Positions 42,239-52,077 of a stretch of DNA of 64,000 nucleotides are shown piece by piece (positions within the stretch are counted from its first letter, which is position 1; the number at the start of each line of letters is the position of its first letter). The stretch covers positions 1-64,000 of the forward strand of contig NZ_ATMR01000094.1 in NCBI RefSeq assembly GCF_000427335.1. Reading direction: 5' to 3'. A program made the translations under genes and the position numbers. Source of the stretch: Winogradskyella psychrotolerans RS-3 (GTDB lineage Bacteria > Bacteroidota > Bacteroidia > Flavobacteriales > Flavobacteriaceae). The notes under the pieces were generated by a model. That model saw only the letters and a program-made list of their open reading frames with translations, was not told the origin of the DNA and did not search any database.

Positions 42239-42696
42239 ATGAAAAAGTTAGATATTACAGTTTTACATAATGCATTAAACCAAATTGAAGGTTATATTCC
42301 ACAACGTGAAATTCTAAATACTAATGTTTCAAAAGCTAATGTCGCTTGGCATTTAGATCATAGCTTAAAAGTGATTAACGCTGTGGTGACAACAATGCAG
42401 AATTCAGATCCAGCTTTGTATAAGGATAATTTTAGTTTTATAGGTAAGTTGTTATTAAAGTTTAGATTCTTTCCAAGGGGAAAAGCGAAAGCACCAAAAT
42501 ATGTGACACCATCTGAAGTTATATTATATTGCAATTAACAGAAGCGAGAGCGAAGATAACAACGATATCTAGTTTAGACGACAATGCTTATTTTAAGCAT
42601 CCTTTATTTGGTAATATAAATAAATATAGAGTTGTGCAGTTCTTGGATGCACATACCAATCACCATTTAAAAATTGTGAAGAGTATATTGAAGTAA
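42239..42696 (+). pseudogene. DUF1569/DinB-like protein, frameshifted
   Basis: The first frame has 99 residues (MKKLDITVLHNALNQIEGY, VAWHLDHSLKVI) and ends at 42538. The other frame continues as LQLTEARAKITTISSLDD and KHPLFGNINKYRVVQFLDAHTNHHLKIV to 42696, the usual DUF1569 end with its His-rich metal-binding-like motif. One missing base at about 42520-42531 explains the break. The DinB-like four-helix fold with HxxH histidines suggests a metal-dependent enzyme of unknown reaction. Confidence 0.75.
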
Positions 42697-42799
42697 TTAG
42701 TTTATTATTTTTATCCATTATCGATACAAAATTGCAGAAAAGGCAATTTCACTCGAAGTGACGTAAGTACTTTAAATAGAGTGATTTTACTTTAGAAAT

Positions 42800-44094
42800 T
42801 TAATAATAACTTATTTTTTTTGTAATTTTCTCTTTGATTACTCCATTTTGTAAAGTTATTTTTTCAATAAAATTATCGTTGTTATCATACTTGTAATTTA
42901 TTTGTCTTGATGTATTGTTTATTAAATCTATTTCTTCAATTAAATGTTTTTTATTATTATAAAATTGTACTCTACTAATTTCATTATTACTATAAGAGTT
43001 TTTCTTAAAGCTTCCATCTAAGTTGTATAGAAATTCAGTGCTTAATTTTTTCCTCCATCTTTTTTATTAAAATACCATGTTTTATGCAATAATGTATCTT
43101 TCTTAATAATTATGTATTGGTTTAGTTTAGCACTTTCAAAACCATTTTTTGGTTTTCTTATGATTTTCTGTTTTTTGGTTCCAAAATATTTATAAATAAC
43201 TTCACCATCAGAATGGTAATAATAATTATAATGATTTATGGTTTTTTCCGAAATCATTCTATTTTGTTTATCATATTGAAATTGGTCTTCATATTCTAGA
43301 ATAAAATTGGAAAAATCTTGATTGTGATTCTCTCTAATTATAGGGATTGAAGACTTCCAATTTTTAATTATTGTATCTCGTAGATTTACACTTACTACAG
43401 TGTCTCGATAGCGTATTGATTGTAATGTATCAATGTATTTTTTAGTATTTATTAAGTATCCATTTTTATTATATTTATATTCTGTAACAAAATCATTTAA
43501 AGAATACCCATCCCCTTTGCACATTGCAAAACTATAGATACTTGTCTCAATATGATTATTTAGATTTTCCTTTCTTAATAGTTTTCCATTTCTATATGAA
43601 TACCTTTCCGCAATGTAAAATGCTTTCTGTTTATTTGTTTTTTGATACTTAGTGAGTAATTTATTTTCAGAATTATAAGTGTATTTTTCTTGATAGCTAT
43701 TTACTTCATTAGTAGATATAACACTATCTTTAGTTCTTTTCCATCGTTTTGCATATTGAGATTTTAATATTAGATTATCTTTAGCATCGAAAATGTTTTC
43801 CTCTTCTAGAAATAGTGAATTATCATTTTGAACCCAATATTCTTTTAATAGATAACCATTACGATTAAATTCTCTTTTATGCTTAGATGATATAATCTTA
43901 TTAGTGGAATCTACATTAAAATTTGTTTCACTAATAATCTCTACTTCTTTTACATCACCAACTAAAGAATAATAGTTTTTATGGTTAAAACCCTTTGAGT
44001 ACTTTCCATTTGGAACATTCCATTCATCGTAAATACTCTGTGAAGAACTTATACAAAAGCAAAATAAGAAGAAATATAGTAGTACTTTTTTCAT
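42800..44094 (-). pseudogene. Secreted YD-like repeat protein, frameshifted
   Basis: I do not recognise a function. The start at 44094 gives MKKVLLYFFLFCFCISSSQS, a clear signal peptide; the 18 extra upstream codons lie between it and a terminator. The mature part has many Y-x-x-N-G-x-L units (YKYNKNGYLINTKKY, TYNSENKLLTKYQK), loosely like RHS/YD repeats of cell-surface proteins. The frame ends at 43042, but one extra A in the A6 run (plus-strand T6 at 43046-43051) restores KKLSTEFLYNLDGSFKK and further repeats to 42800. The break may be a sequencing error. Confidence 0.65.
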
Positions 44095-44148
44095 AATTAT
44101 AAAACGTCGAAACTTAATTTTATAGTGTAGTATTTTATAAAAATACAT

Positions 44149-44192
44149 AAAAAAGCCCTCGCGAGTTCTAATAACTTGCGAGGACTTTTTTT
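44149..44192. terminator. Terminator of the S46 peptidase gene
   Basis: A long stem: AAAAAAGCCCTCGCGAGTT against AACTTGCGAGGACTTTTTTT, with two mismatches and a 5-nt loop. It lies 38 bp after the stop of the minus-strand peptidase gene and can work in both directions. Confidence 0.8.
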
Positions 44193-44230
44193 ATATACTG
44201 GCTACTGCCAACTGAATACTATAATACTGC

Positions 44231-46360
44231 TTACTTCTTTTTACGCTTTCTTCTCTTCTTTTTCTTAGAACTATCGGTTTTAGGATGCACCAATTCCATC
44301 TCATCAATCAGATGTTTTGCTCCAGCATATTTATCGACAATAAAAAGAACATAACGTAAATCTACCATAATGTTTCGGCAAATTTCAGGATCGTAATTCA
44401 TGTCACTCATAGTCCCTTCCCAAACACGGTCAAAATTCAATCCAACTAAATTTCCATGTGCATCAATTGCAGGACTTCCAGAGTTTCCACCTGTAGTATG
44501 ATTTGTTCCTAAAAAGCAAACAGGTACTTTTCCGTTGCTGTCAGCATATTGTCCGTAGTCTTTAGCTTCGTATAATTCAATTAATTTTTGAGGCACATCA
44601 AATTCGTAATCTCCAGGGATGTACTTTTCAATAACACCATCTAAATAACTTACGGGCTCGTAATACACCGCATCTCTTGGAGAATACCCTCTTACTTGAC
44701 CGTAAGTAACACGAAGTGTACTATTAGCATCCGGAAAATAACGCTCATTAGGTAAAGCTTCCATAAGTGCCGTCATATACTTAGTTTGTAAAGCCGTTAT
44801 AGGTTCGTTTTTTTGTAGGTATTCAGGGTTAAGCGTGTCAAAAAACTCAGCAATTATAGGTTTTGCATAGGCATAGGCAGCATCGTTATTAAGGTTTTTG
44901 ATGACTGTTTCTGCATCACCTTCTAATAATTGTAATGCCGATTCTAAATTAGTAAAGGCGGTATTATCATAAATAGTAGCATCTACAGATTTTCCATATA
45001 AAGGCATTACGTTTTCATACACACCTTTATCTAAGTCCACATCATAATTTTTATGAATGCCTTGTAATTGGCCCGTTAAAACTTCTTTTCCTCTTTCAAG
45101 ATTTTCTGGGTTTGCAACTAGAGCTTGTTCCACTTGGTACGCTCTAAAGGTCATTTGCATAAGTTCGTTAGTAGTCAAAAAGACTTCGATAAAGTTTCTG
45201 CGTTTAATATTTATAGGTGCAAAATCTTTATAAAGTCTGTCAAATTCTGGAAGAATGTTTCCGTATTTATCTTCAAGTCCTTTTTCTTTTAAGGCCTTGG
45301 TGAATGTGGCTTCAAATTCGCGACGTTTTTCAACGGCATTACTTTTTTCGATTCCTAAATTTTCACCAATCCATCGTTTCCAAGAGTTAGCAATTCGTGC
45401 TTGTTTAGAGGCGTATTTGATTCTAACTTCGTCACTTTCTTTCATTTTTTGATCAATGACTTTTAAAGCCGCTTCACGAATCGCAATGTTCGTAGGGTTG
45501 TAATCTTTTGTGATATGTTCTATCGCAACAGCTGGTAAATATTCGCTAGTCGTTCCTGGAAAACCAAAAACCATAGTAAAATCACCTTCTTCAACACCAT
45601 CTAAAGAGATCGGAAGAAAATGTTTTGGCTTGTAAGGTTTGTTGTCTTTGCTGTATTTTGCCGGACGATTATTAGCATCTGCATAAATTCTGAATAACGA
45701 AAAATCACCAGTATGTCTAGGGAAAACCCAGTTGTCTGTATCGCTTCCAAATTTACCAATACTAGTTGGAGGTGTTCCCACCAAACGGATATCATCAAAA
45801 CGTTCAGTTACAAATAGGAAGTACTGATTCCCCTCATAAAAGGCTTTTGTTTTTACATCTTGCCACGATTCTTTTGGCCAAATTTTTAGTGCTGCATTAC
45901 TGTTTTTAGAAATTAGAGATTGCTTTTCAGTTTCCGTCATAGTATCCGTAATACCTTTTAAAACAACATCTGAAACATCGTGAATACTTACTATAAATTC
46001 AATAAATAAACCTTCGTTTGGTAATTCTTCATCTAAATTCATGGCCCAAAAACCATCCTTTAAATAATCGTTTTCTAAAGACGAATGGGATTGAATCTGA
46101 CTGTAACCACAATGGTGATTGGTCAGTACTAAACCTTGGTCTGAAATCACTTCACTAGTACAACCACCATTAAAATGACCAATAGCATCTTTTAAACTAG
46201 AATTATTGACATCGTAAATATCTTGAGCGGTTAATTTACTGCCCAAACTTTGCATTTCATCTTCGTTCATACCTTCTAAAAGTGAAGGAATCCACATACC
46301 ACCTTGTTGGGCAGAAGCTTGAAAAACAACGAAAAGAAAAAGAATTTTTAAAAAGCGCAT
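44231..46360 (-). CDS. S46 family dipeptidyl-peptidase (DPP7/DPP11 type)
   Basis: A 709-residue secreted serine peptidase with a signal peptide (to about residue 17). The catalytic His is in LVLTNHHCGY (about residue 77) and the Ser in TGGNSGSPAIDAHGN (about residue 645). S46 enzymes remove dipeptides from peptides in the periplasm. The residue after FD in GLNFDRVWEGT is Arg, as in DPP11 (Asp/Glu preference), rather than the Gly of DPP7, so DPP11-like specificity is favoured. The C-terminus ends in a run of Lys/Arg. It has its own terminator. Confidence 0.92.
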   Translation of the reverse strand: MRFLKILFLFVVFQASAQQGGMWIPSLLEGMNEDEMQSLGSKLTAQDIYDVNNSSLKDAIGHFNGGCTSEVISDQGLVLTNHHCGYSQIQSHSSLENDYLKDGFWAMNLDEELPNEGLFIEFIVSIHDVSDVVLKGITDTMTETEKQSLISKNSNAALKIWPKESWQDVKTKAFYEGNQYFLFVTERFDDIRLVGTPPTSIGKFGSDTDNWVFPRHTGDFSLFRIYADANNRPAKYSKDNKPYKPKHFLPISLDGVEEGDFTMVFGFPGTTSEYLPAVAIEHITKDYNPTNIAIREAALKVIDQKMKESDEVRIKYASKQARIANSWKRWIGENLGIEKSNAVEKRREFEATFTKALKEKGLEDKYGNILPEFDRLYKDFAPINIKRRNFIEVFLTTNELMQMTFRAYQVEQALVANPENLERGKEVLTGQLQGIHKNYDVDLDKGVYENVMPLYGKSVDATIYDNTAFTNLESALQLLEGDAETVIKNLNNDAAYAYAKPIIAEFFDTLNPEYLQKNEPITALQTKYMTALMEALPNERYFPDANSTLRVTYGQVRGYSPRDAVYYEPVSYLDGVIEKYIPGDYEFDVPQKLIELYEAKDYGQYADSNGKVPVCFLGTNHTTGGNSGSPAIDAHGNLVGLNFDRVWEGTMSDMNYDPEICRNIMVDLRYVLFIVDKYAGAKHLIDEMELVHPKTDSSKKKKRRKRKKK

Positions 46361-46443
46361 AGTTAATATTTTATTAGTTTTTGTAAAGATAGAAAAGCTT
46401 GTTTTATATCTTTAATGTTTTAGTGGATAAAGACTTCTTTTTT

Positions 46444-46490
46444 ATGAAACGAGCATGTTAAAGTTTGCTAGTAGCGAACAACATGTAACA
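46444..46490. repeat. Dispersed ATGAAACGAGCATGTT element, copy A
   Basis: Starts ATGAAACGAGCATGTTAAAG and ends GCGAACAACATGTAAC. CATGTT and AACATG form an inverted pair. A second copy with a longer middle is at 59360-59424. Both precede a plus-strand gene by about 25 bp. Confidence 0.6.
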
Positions 46491-46515
46491 GTTTAAAAAT
46501 AACACCTGTAAACCC

Positions 46516-47658
46516 ATGAATATTACCTCAAAATTACCGAATGTTGGCACCACCATTTTTACTGTAATGAGTGCTTTGGCTAAAGAACATCATGCCATCA
46601 ATTTATCGCAAGGCTTTCCTAATTATCCAAGTTCTCAAAAGTTGAATGATTTGGTTACGAATGCCATGAATAATGGGTATAATCAATATGCGCCAATGGC
46701 TGGTAATTTAGAGTTGCGTTTAGCGATTGCTCACAAATATCAATTACTCTATAAAAGCACCTATCATCCTGAAAAAGAAATCACAGTTACAGCAGGAGCA
46801 ACCCAAGCTATTTATACAATTATTTTAGCTTTTATAAGACCAAATGATGAGGTGATTATGTTTAAGCCCGCTTACGATTGTTACGAGCCAGCGGTTGAAA
46901 TTAACGGAGGGAAAACAATACCTGTTCAACTATCTGCTCCAAATTATAGCGTGAATTGGGAGGAGGTGGCTTCAAAAATCTCGTCTCAAACAAAGATGAT
47001 TATTATCAATTCACCTCATAATCCAAGTGGTACCATTTGGTCTAAGAATGATATGCTTCAACTTCAAAAATTAACCATAAATACCGATATTATTATATTG
47101 AGTGATGAGGTTTACGAACATATTGTGTTTGATGACGCACAACATCAAAGCGCGTGTTTATTTGAAGATTTAAAACAACGCAGTTTTATATGCGCTTCCT
47201 TCGGAAAGACATTTCATAACACAGGATGGAAAATTGGCTATTGTTGTGCGCCAGAAGCGTTAATGGTAGAATTTAGAAAAGTGCATCAGTTTAATGTGTT
47301 TTCGGTCCACCATCCTTCTCAAAAAGGTATTGCAGATTATATGCAAGATGTAGAAACATATCTTGGATTAAATACTTTTTTTCAGCGTAAGCGCGATTTG
47401 TTTTTGAGTTTAATTTCAGAATCGAGATTTAAATTTCAACCGTCACAAGGCACTTATTTTCAGGTGTTGGATTATTCTGAAATAACAAATGAATCGGATG
47501 TGGATTTTGCAAAACGATTAACAAAAGAGTTTAAAATTGCAGCCATACCACTTTCGGTATTTAATACTAACAATCAAGACGATAAAGTGTTGCGATTTTG
47601 TTTTGCGAAAACAGATGAGACTTTGGTTAAAGCTGCTGAAATTTTGAACAGCATTTAA
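46516..47658 (+). CDS. PLP-dependent aminotransferase (methionine/glutamine type)
   Basis: A 380-residue fold-type I aminotransferase. Conserved: INLSQGFPNYPS near the N-terminus, ITVTAGATQAIYTII (about residue 90), INSPHNPSGTIWS (about residue 168), the PLP lysine in FICASFGKTFHNTGWKIGYC (about residue 235) and a final Arg region. This is the YbdL/MtnE type that transaminates methionine or its keto acid, with glutamine as likely donor. An omega-amidase gene lies 1.2 kb downstream in the same run, supporting this. Confidence 0.88.
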   Translation: MNITSKLPNVGTTIFTVMSALAKEHHAINLSQGFPNYPSSQKLNDLVTNAMNNGYNQYAPMAGNLELRLAIAHKYQLLYKSTYHPEKEITVTAGATQAIYTIILAFIRPNDEVIMFKPAYDCYEPAVEINGGKTIPVQLSAPNYSVNWEEVASKISSQTKMIIINSPHNPSGTIWSKNDMLQLQKLTINTDIIILSDEVYEHIVFDDAQHQSACLFEDLKQRSFICASFGKTFHNTGWKIGYCCAPEALMVEFRKVHQFNVFSVHHPSQKGIADYMQDVETYLGLNTFFQRKRDLFLSLISESRFKFQPSQGTYFQVLDYSEITNESDVDFAKRLTKEFKIAAIPLSVFNTNNQDDKVLRFCFAKTDETLVKAAEILNSI

Positions 47659-47735
47659 TGTTAAAACTTTCGTAATACGGTGACTTTATTTACCCTGTTG
47701 TGTCTTATTAATAGAAACAAAAGATAAAATAAAGT

Positions 47736-48263
47736 ATGAAATTTCAATATGTAAGTATTTGTTTTTTAATAGGTTTAATGATGTCTTGCGGTAGCACTGA
47801 ACGTGTTATTACTGAGGACGGAAACGTCTATGAGATAAAAGGAAATTCTATTAAAAACAATGGAACCGATATTACAGAAACATTGACAGAAGAGCGTAAA
47901 TCTGAAATTGAATCGACTCTAAAAGCAAATAGAAAAGCGAAAGCAGAAGCAGAAGCGCTAGAAGAGGATCTTAAAGCGGAACAGAAAGCGTTAAAAGAAC
48001 GAGAAGAAGCTGTAGAAGAGAAACAAGATGAGCTTGAAGAACAGCAAGAAGCATTAAAAGAAAAGTTAGAAGCAAAAGAAGATGCTCGTGATGATTTTTT
48101 AAAGGCAAAGAAACGGTTAGAAAAACAACAAAAGAAATATGAAAAGCTAAAGAAAAAAGGGAAACTATCACCAAATGAAGAGGACGAATGGTCCGAAAAA
48201 TTAAACGATTTAAAAGAAGAGCTTGAAGAAGCAAAAGAAAAAATGAATAACTTAAATAAATAA
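47736..48263 (+). CDS. Coiled-coil lipoprotein A (unrecognised)
   Basis: A 175-residue lipoprotein (lipobox LMMSCGST, Cys near 18). A short N-terminal domain with NVYEIKGNSIKNNGTDITETL is followed by a Glu/Lys-rich coiled coil of about 100 residues and a conserved end, QQKYEKLKKKGKLSPNEED. The next gene encodes a paralogue with the same two blocks, so this is a tandem duplication. It is 77 bp after the aminotransferase gene and 6 bp before the paralogue. No function is known to me; it may attach to the outer membrane. Confidence 0.7.
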   Translation: MKFQYVSICFLIGLMMSCGSTERVITEDGNVYEIKGNSIKNNGTDITETLTEERKSEIESTLKANRKAKAEAEALEEDLKAEQKALKEREEAVEEKQDELEEQQEALKEKLEAKEDARDDFLKAKKRLEKQQKKYEKLKKKGKLSPNEEDEWSEKLNDLKEELEEAKEKMNNLNK

Positions 48264-48269
48264 AAAATT

Positions 48270-48896
48270 ATGAAATATATATTAACTTGTGTTGGCCTAG
48301 TGTTTGTGCTGTTTTTAAACGCGCAAGAAGTAACCAAAGAAGGGAAAATCTATGAGGTTAAAAGTGAGAAAATCTTTTTAGAAGGAAAAGATGTGACAAC
48401 TACTTTGAGTTTAGAAGAAAAAGCTATTATTTTTAAGGAAGCTGCTGCAATTGCAGAAAAAGTGAAAATGGAGGCCGCAGCTAAATTGGAAGCAGCCAAA
48501 GTTAAAGAAGTTGAAGCGAAGGCAAAATTAGAAGCCGAAACCGTAAAGGCGGAAGCAGTGAAATCTGAAAAAGCAGCTGCAAAGCTTAAAAAAGAAGAAG
48601 AAAAGGCGATAAAGAAAACAGATGATGCTGCCAAAAAGTTAGAGAAAGAAAAGGAAAAAGCAGAAAAAGCACAGAAGAAAGCAGAAAAAGCTCAAAAAAA
48701 GGCGGAGAAGGCATTGGGAAAACAAGTAAAGCTAGAATCTAACTTGCAAAAAGCTGAAGATAAATTAAACAAGTCTCAGCAGAAATATGAGAAGTTAAAA
48801 AGAAAAGGTAAATTGTCACCTGTTGATGAAAGTAAGTGGCTAGATAAGTTAGCAAAGCTTACTGAAAAAGTACAAAAGGCAAAACGAAAAATATAA
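48270..48896 (+). CDS. Coiled-coil exported protein B (unrecognised)
   Basis: A 208-residue paralogue of the preceding lipoprotein. It has a cleavable signal peptide (ILTCVGLVFVLFLNAQE) instead of a lipobox. The block KIYEVKSEKIFLEGKDVTTTL mirrors that of the lipoprotein, followed by about 120 residues of Ala/Lys/Glu coiled coil and QQKYEKLKRKGKLSP at the end. It is 2 bp before the omega-amidase gene. The pair could form a heteromeric envelope filament or scaffold; that is speculation. Confidence 0.68.
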   Translation: MKYILTCVGLVFVLFLNAQEVTKEGKIYEVKSEKIFLEGKDVTTTLSLEEKAIIFKEAAAIAEKVKMEAAAKLEAAKVKEVEAKAKLEAETVKAEAVKSEKAAAKLKKEEEKAIKKTDDAAKKLEKEKEKAEKAQKKAEKAQKKAEKALGKQVKLESNLQKAEDKLNKSQQKYEKLKRKGKLSPVDESKWLDKLAKLTEKVQKAKRKI

Positions 48897-48898
48897 CT

Positions 48899-49681
48899 AT
48901 GTCTAACGTTTTAAACGTAGCCTTAATACAAACGTCTTTGGTTTGGGAAAACCCCAAAGAAAATCGACGTTTACTAAATGAAAAGATCAACACCATTACA
49001 AAAGGTGTTGATCTTATTGTTTTACCAGAAATGTTTACCTCTGGTTTCACCATGAACCCTGCATTGGTCGCTGAAACTATGACTGGAGACACCATAATTT
49101 GGTTAACACAATTAGCCAAAGAAAAAGAGGCCGCTATTATGGGAAGTCTTGTGATTTCTGAAAATAACAAATTCTATAATCGTATGGTTTGTGTGGATCC
49201 GTCCGGTGCAATTACAACCTACGATAAACGCCATACCTTTACATTAGCAGGCGAACACAACGTTTATACAGCCGGAACTGAAAAAGTGATGTTTAACTAT
49301 AAAGGTTGGAAAATTTGTCCGTTGGTTTGTTATGACCTACGTTTCCCTGTTTGGGCTAGAAATGTTGAAGATTACGATCTTTTAATATATGTGGCCAATT
49401 GGCCTAAAGTACGTATAAAAGCTTGGGACGCTTTACTAGAAGCTAGAGCTATAGAAAACATGACCTATTGCATTGGTGTGAATAGAGTAGGATTAGATGG
49501 CAATAACCATGAATACTCCGGTCATTCTGTGGCGTATGATGTTTTAGGAACTAGAATTGACAACTTTTTAGAAAATGAAGATGCTATAGAAATTGTGACT
49601 TTAGATAAAGATCTCATTACAAAATATAGAGAAAAATTAAATTTTCTAAACGATAGAGATCACTTTAGTCTGACAGAATAA
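48899..49681 (+). CDS. Omega-amidase (nitrilase superfamily, YafV/NIT2 type)
   Basis: A 260-residue C-N hydrolase. The catalytic triad Glu-Lys-Cys is visible: LPEMFTSGF (Glu42), YDKRHTF (Lys near 109) and CPLVCYDLRFPVWARN (Cys near 144). Omega-amidases hydrolyse alpha-ketoglutaramate and related keto-acid amides made by glutamine transaminases. This agrees with the aminotransferase 1.2 kb upstream. Its 3' end overlaps the convergent Ig-like lipoprotein gene by 17 bp. Confidence 0.9.
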   Translation: MSNVLNVALIQTSLVWENPKENRRLLNEKINTITKGVDLIVLPEMFTSGFTMNPALVAETMTGDTIIWLTQLAKEKEAAIMGSLVISENNKFYNRMVCVDPSGAITTYDKRHTFTLAGEHNVYTAGTEKVMFNYKGWKICPLVCYDLRFPVWARNVEDYDLLIYVANWPKVRIKAWDALLEARAIENMTYCIGVNRVGLDGNNHEYSGHSVAYDVLGTRIDNFLENEDAIEIVTLDKDLITKYREKLNFLNDRDHFSLTE

Positions 49682-51275
49682 AATCAATTACAAAGTCAAA
49701 ATTAGAGCGCACCTCTTCTATGGGTTCTGAGTAACTAACACGTTCTGGTTGTATGCCTAATAAGAAATTACCGGTATCATACTTTCCATTTTCATTAGTG
49801 TCATAAATAGCACGTAGTTTGTATTTTCTAGGGACTAAATTTCTAAAATCTACGACAGGCGAATCTTTAGCATAACGCTCATACAATACATCTCCTTTCT
49901 CATTAACGAGTTGCACAATTAATGGGAATTTAGCATTTCTAATATTAACTCTTATATTTCCATACTCAGATTTCATTTTGGTTCTAATAGAATAAGTCAA
50001 TGTATCTATATTAGTGTTGTCATAAAAATCAGTAAATGTGCCAGGAAGCATTGTGAAGTTGTATTTCTGATCTTCTTGCTTATCTATAGGGAATTTATAC
50101 TTATTAAAAATAGAATCATATTCCACTTTTAAAGGCACAGCTAAAGAATCTTTGTCTATAATTTTAATCTTTGTCGTGTCAATTTTAGTTAATGGAATAT
50201 TAGCTTCAATAGTAAAATCCTCATTAAAATGTAATGTTCCTTGTAGAGACGGTTTTATACTTAAAGAATCTCCTTTTATAGTTCTAAAACGATGTTTAAA
50301 GGTGTCAATTTGCTTATCGTTCTTAACGATAAAAAATGTCGTGTCAATTTCAAATTTTGGTTTGTACCAATAGTATAATGTATCTGTTTTCGGATCTTTT
50401 ACAATTCGGGTTTTATAATCTTCAGGTGTATCGCCGAGCACTTCGATTCGCATGGATTCATAATCACCTTCATACGGGAAAATAATTCGTGTTTCACCAT
50501 CTTGTGAAGGTTTAACCGCTTTGTAATTTACTTTTTCGTTAAAAAGATTGAGTTTGTAAGAGTCATCCGCTGGTACTGTAATAAAGCCTTCTTTAAAACC
50601 TATTTTATCGTTTTTCTGATTGAACATGTAATTTGAGTTCTTATCCTTTAATGCAATCAGTTTATAGGTTCCTGCTTTAATGTTTTCAATGTTAAAACTT
50701 GTAAGGCTATCAAGTGTATTGGTAATATATCTTGGTTTTTGTTTATAAATAATAGAATCTGTATAAGTAGAATCTACCTCATACAACATCACCGAAATAA
50801 ATGTATCTGGTTCTTCTTTTAGAGCATCTACAACATAACCTTTTACAGACAATGAATCGATAATGTTTCCTGTAGAAAATACATAGCGGTAATAAGGATA
50901 AGGGTTTTCTTCGTTGTTGTCTACAATACTTTCTCCAAAATTAAAGGCATAGGTTGTGTTGGCTTCTAAAGTATCAACTATTTTAATTGTAATGTAATCA
51001 CTAGCTCCACTCATGGGTGTCACAATTGGATCTGTGTCCATTGGAGGAGAAACAATAAGTTGTTTTCTAAGGTCTTTTATTTTGATGTATTCATTAAAAT
51101 AAATTCTTATTTCGTCACCTTTAAAGTTAGTCGAGAAATTCGCTGGTACAGATTTTGTTATTTCTGGTGGTAAAATATCCTTTTCTCCACCTGTAGGAGT
51201 ACCACGATTGGCGCAACTAGCTATACTAATTGCAATTAAAATCAGAATTAAAATTCGCATTAAAGGTAAACGCAT
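49665..51275 (-). CDS. Ig-like domain lipoprotein
   Basis: A 536-residue lipoprotein (lipobox IASCANRGTPTGG; start at 51275 or MRILILIL at 51260). The region after it, LPPEITKSVPANFSTNF and IRIYFNEYIKIKDLRKQLIVSPP, is the Big_5-type Ig-like domain, followed by beta-rich domains. Similar proteins are common and mostly hypothetical in Bacteroidota; they are probably surface or periplasmic. Its start is 55 bp from the end of comF, so both may be cotranscribed. Confidence 0.8.
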   Translation of the reverse strand: MRLPLMRILILILIAISIASCANRGTPTGGEKDILPPEITKSVPANFSTNFKGDEIRIYFNEYIKIKDLRKQLIVSPPMDTDPIVTPMSGASDYITIKIVDTLEANTTYAFNFGESIVDNNEENPYPYYRYVFSTGNIIDSLSVKGYVVDALKEEPDTFISVMLYEVDSTYTDSIIYKQKPRYITNTLDSLTSFNIENIKAGTYKLIALKDKNSNYMFNQKNDKIGFKEGFITVPADDSYKLNLFNEKVNYKAVKPSQDGETRIIFPYEGDYESMRIEVLGDTPEDYKTRIVKDPKTDTLYYWYKPKFEIDTTFFIVKNDKQIDTFKHRFRTIKGDSLSIKPSLQGTLHFNEDFTIEANIPLTKIDTTKIKIIDKDSLAVPLKVEYDSIFNKYKFPIDKQEDQKYNFTMLPGTFTDFYDNTNIDTLTYSIRTKMKSEYGNIRVNIRNAKFPLIVQLVNEKGDVLYERYAKDSPVVDFRNLVPRKYKLRAIYDTNENGKYDTGNFLLGIQPERVSYSEPIEEVRSNFDFVIDFILSD

Positions 51276-51330
51276 CTATTCAAAATAATTTAGCACAAAG
51301 AAACAATATAATTTATTTAGAAACGAAAAA

Positions 51331-52010
51331 TTAATCTGCAATTGCCATAGTAGCAAGACTTAACTTAATATTATCAATTTTTAACAAAACTGTAGCACAA
51401 GCTTCAACCGTTGCACCTGTTGTAATGATATCATCTACTAGCAAAATATGTTTTCCGGTTAAAGATTTATTTTCAGAAATACCAAATAATGCACCATCGT
51501 CATTCCAACGTGTTAAGCGGCCTTTAAATACTTGTGTTTTAGACGATTTTGTTTTTATTAAAACGGTGTCATTATACTCTGCGTTTAGTGCATTTGCAAT
51601 GGCTTTTCCAAACTTTGCCACCTGATTATAGCCACGCTTTCTCAACTTAGATTTATATAAGGGTACTGGCACAACAACGTCGATGTTTTTGTAAGCCTCA
51701 ATAGTTGCTAATTCTGCACCAAACCAGTTGCCAAAGAATTCTCCGATATCCTCATGACCTCTATATTTTAAATTATGAAGTATTTGCTGTACGATTCCTT
51801 TTTTGAAAAATGCAATAAGGCCGTTGCATTTTCGAGTTTTACACGTCCATAAACTACCTTTTTTACGTCTTCCGCATTATCAAAATGGAAGTTGGTAACT
51901 GGTAAATGGTGTCTGCAAGAGGTACATAATACAATTTCATTATCAGCCAAAACATTATTACACGCTTCGCAAACCTTAGGAAAGAACAAGTTTAACAAGT
52001 TTTTCATCAC
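51331..52010 (-). pseudogene. comF: ComF-like phosphoribosyltransferase, frameshifted
   Basis: The first frame (52010-51768) has the zinc-finger-like N-terminus FFPKVCEACNNVLADNEIVLCTSC. The second frame (to 51331) starts in VPVPLYKSKLRKRGYNQVAK and has the PRPP loop HILLVDDIITTGATVEAC. Adding one A to the A6 run (plus-strand T6 at 51799-51804) joins them through KKGIVQQILHNLKYRGHEDI, the expected middle of ComF. ComF helps DNA uptake in transformable bacteria; in non-competent species its role is unclear. Probably a sequencing error. Confidence 0.85.
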
Positions 52011-52077
52011 TTAGTCGATTAAAATAAAATTAGACTTCAATTAACTCTAGTTTCGCCTTAAATTAATAAAAATAATA

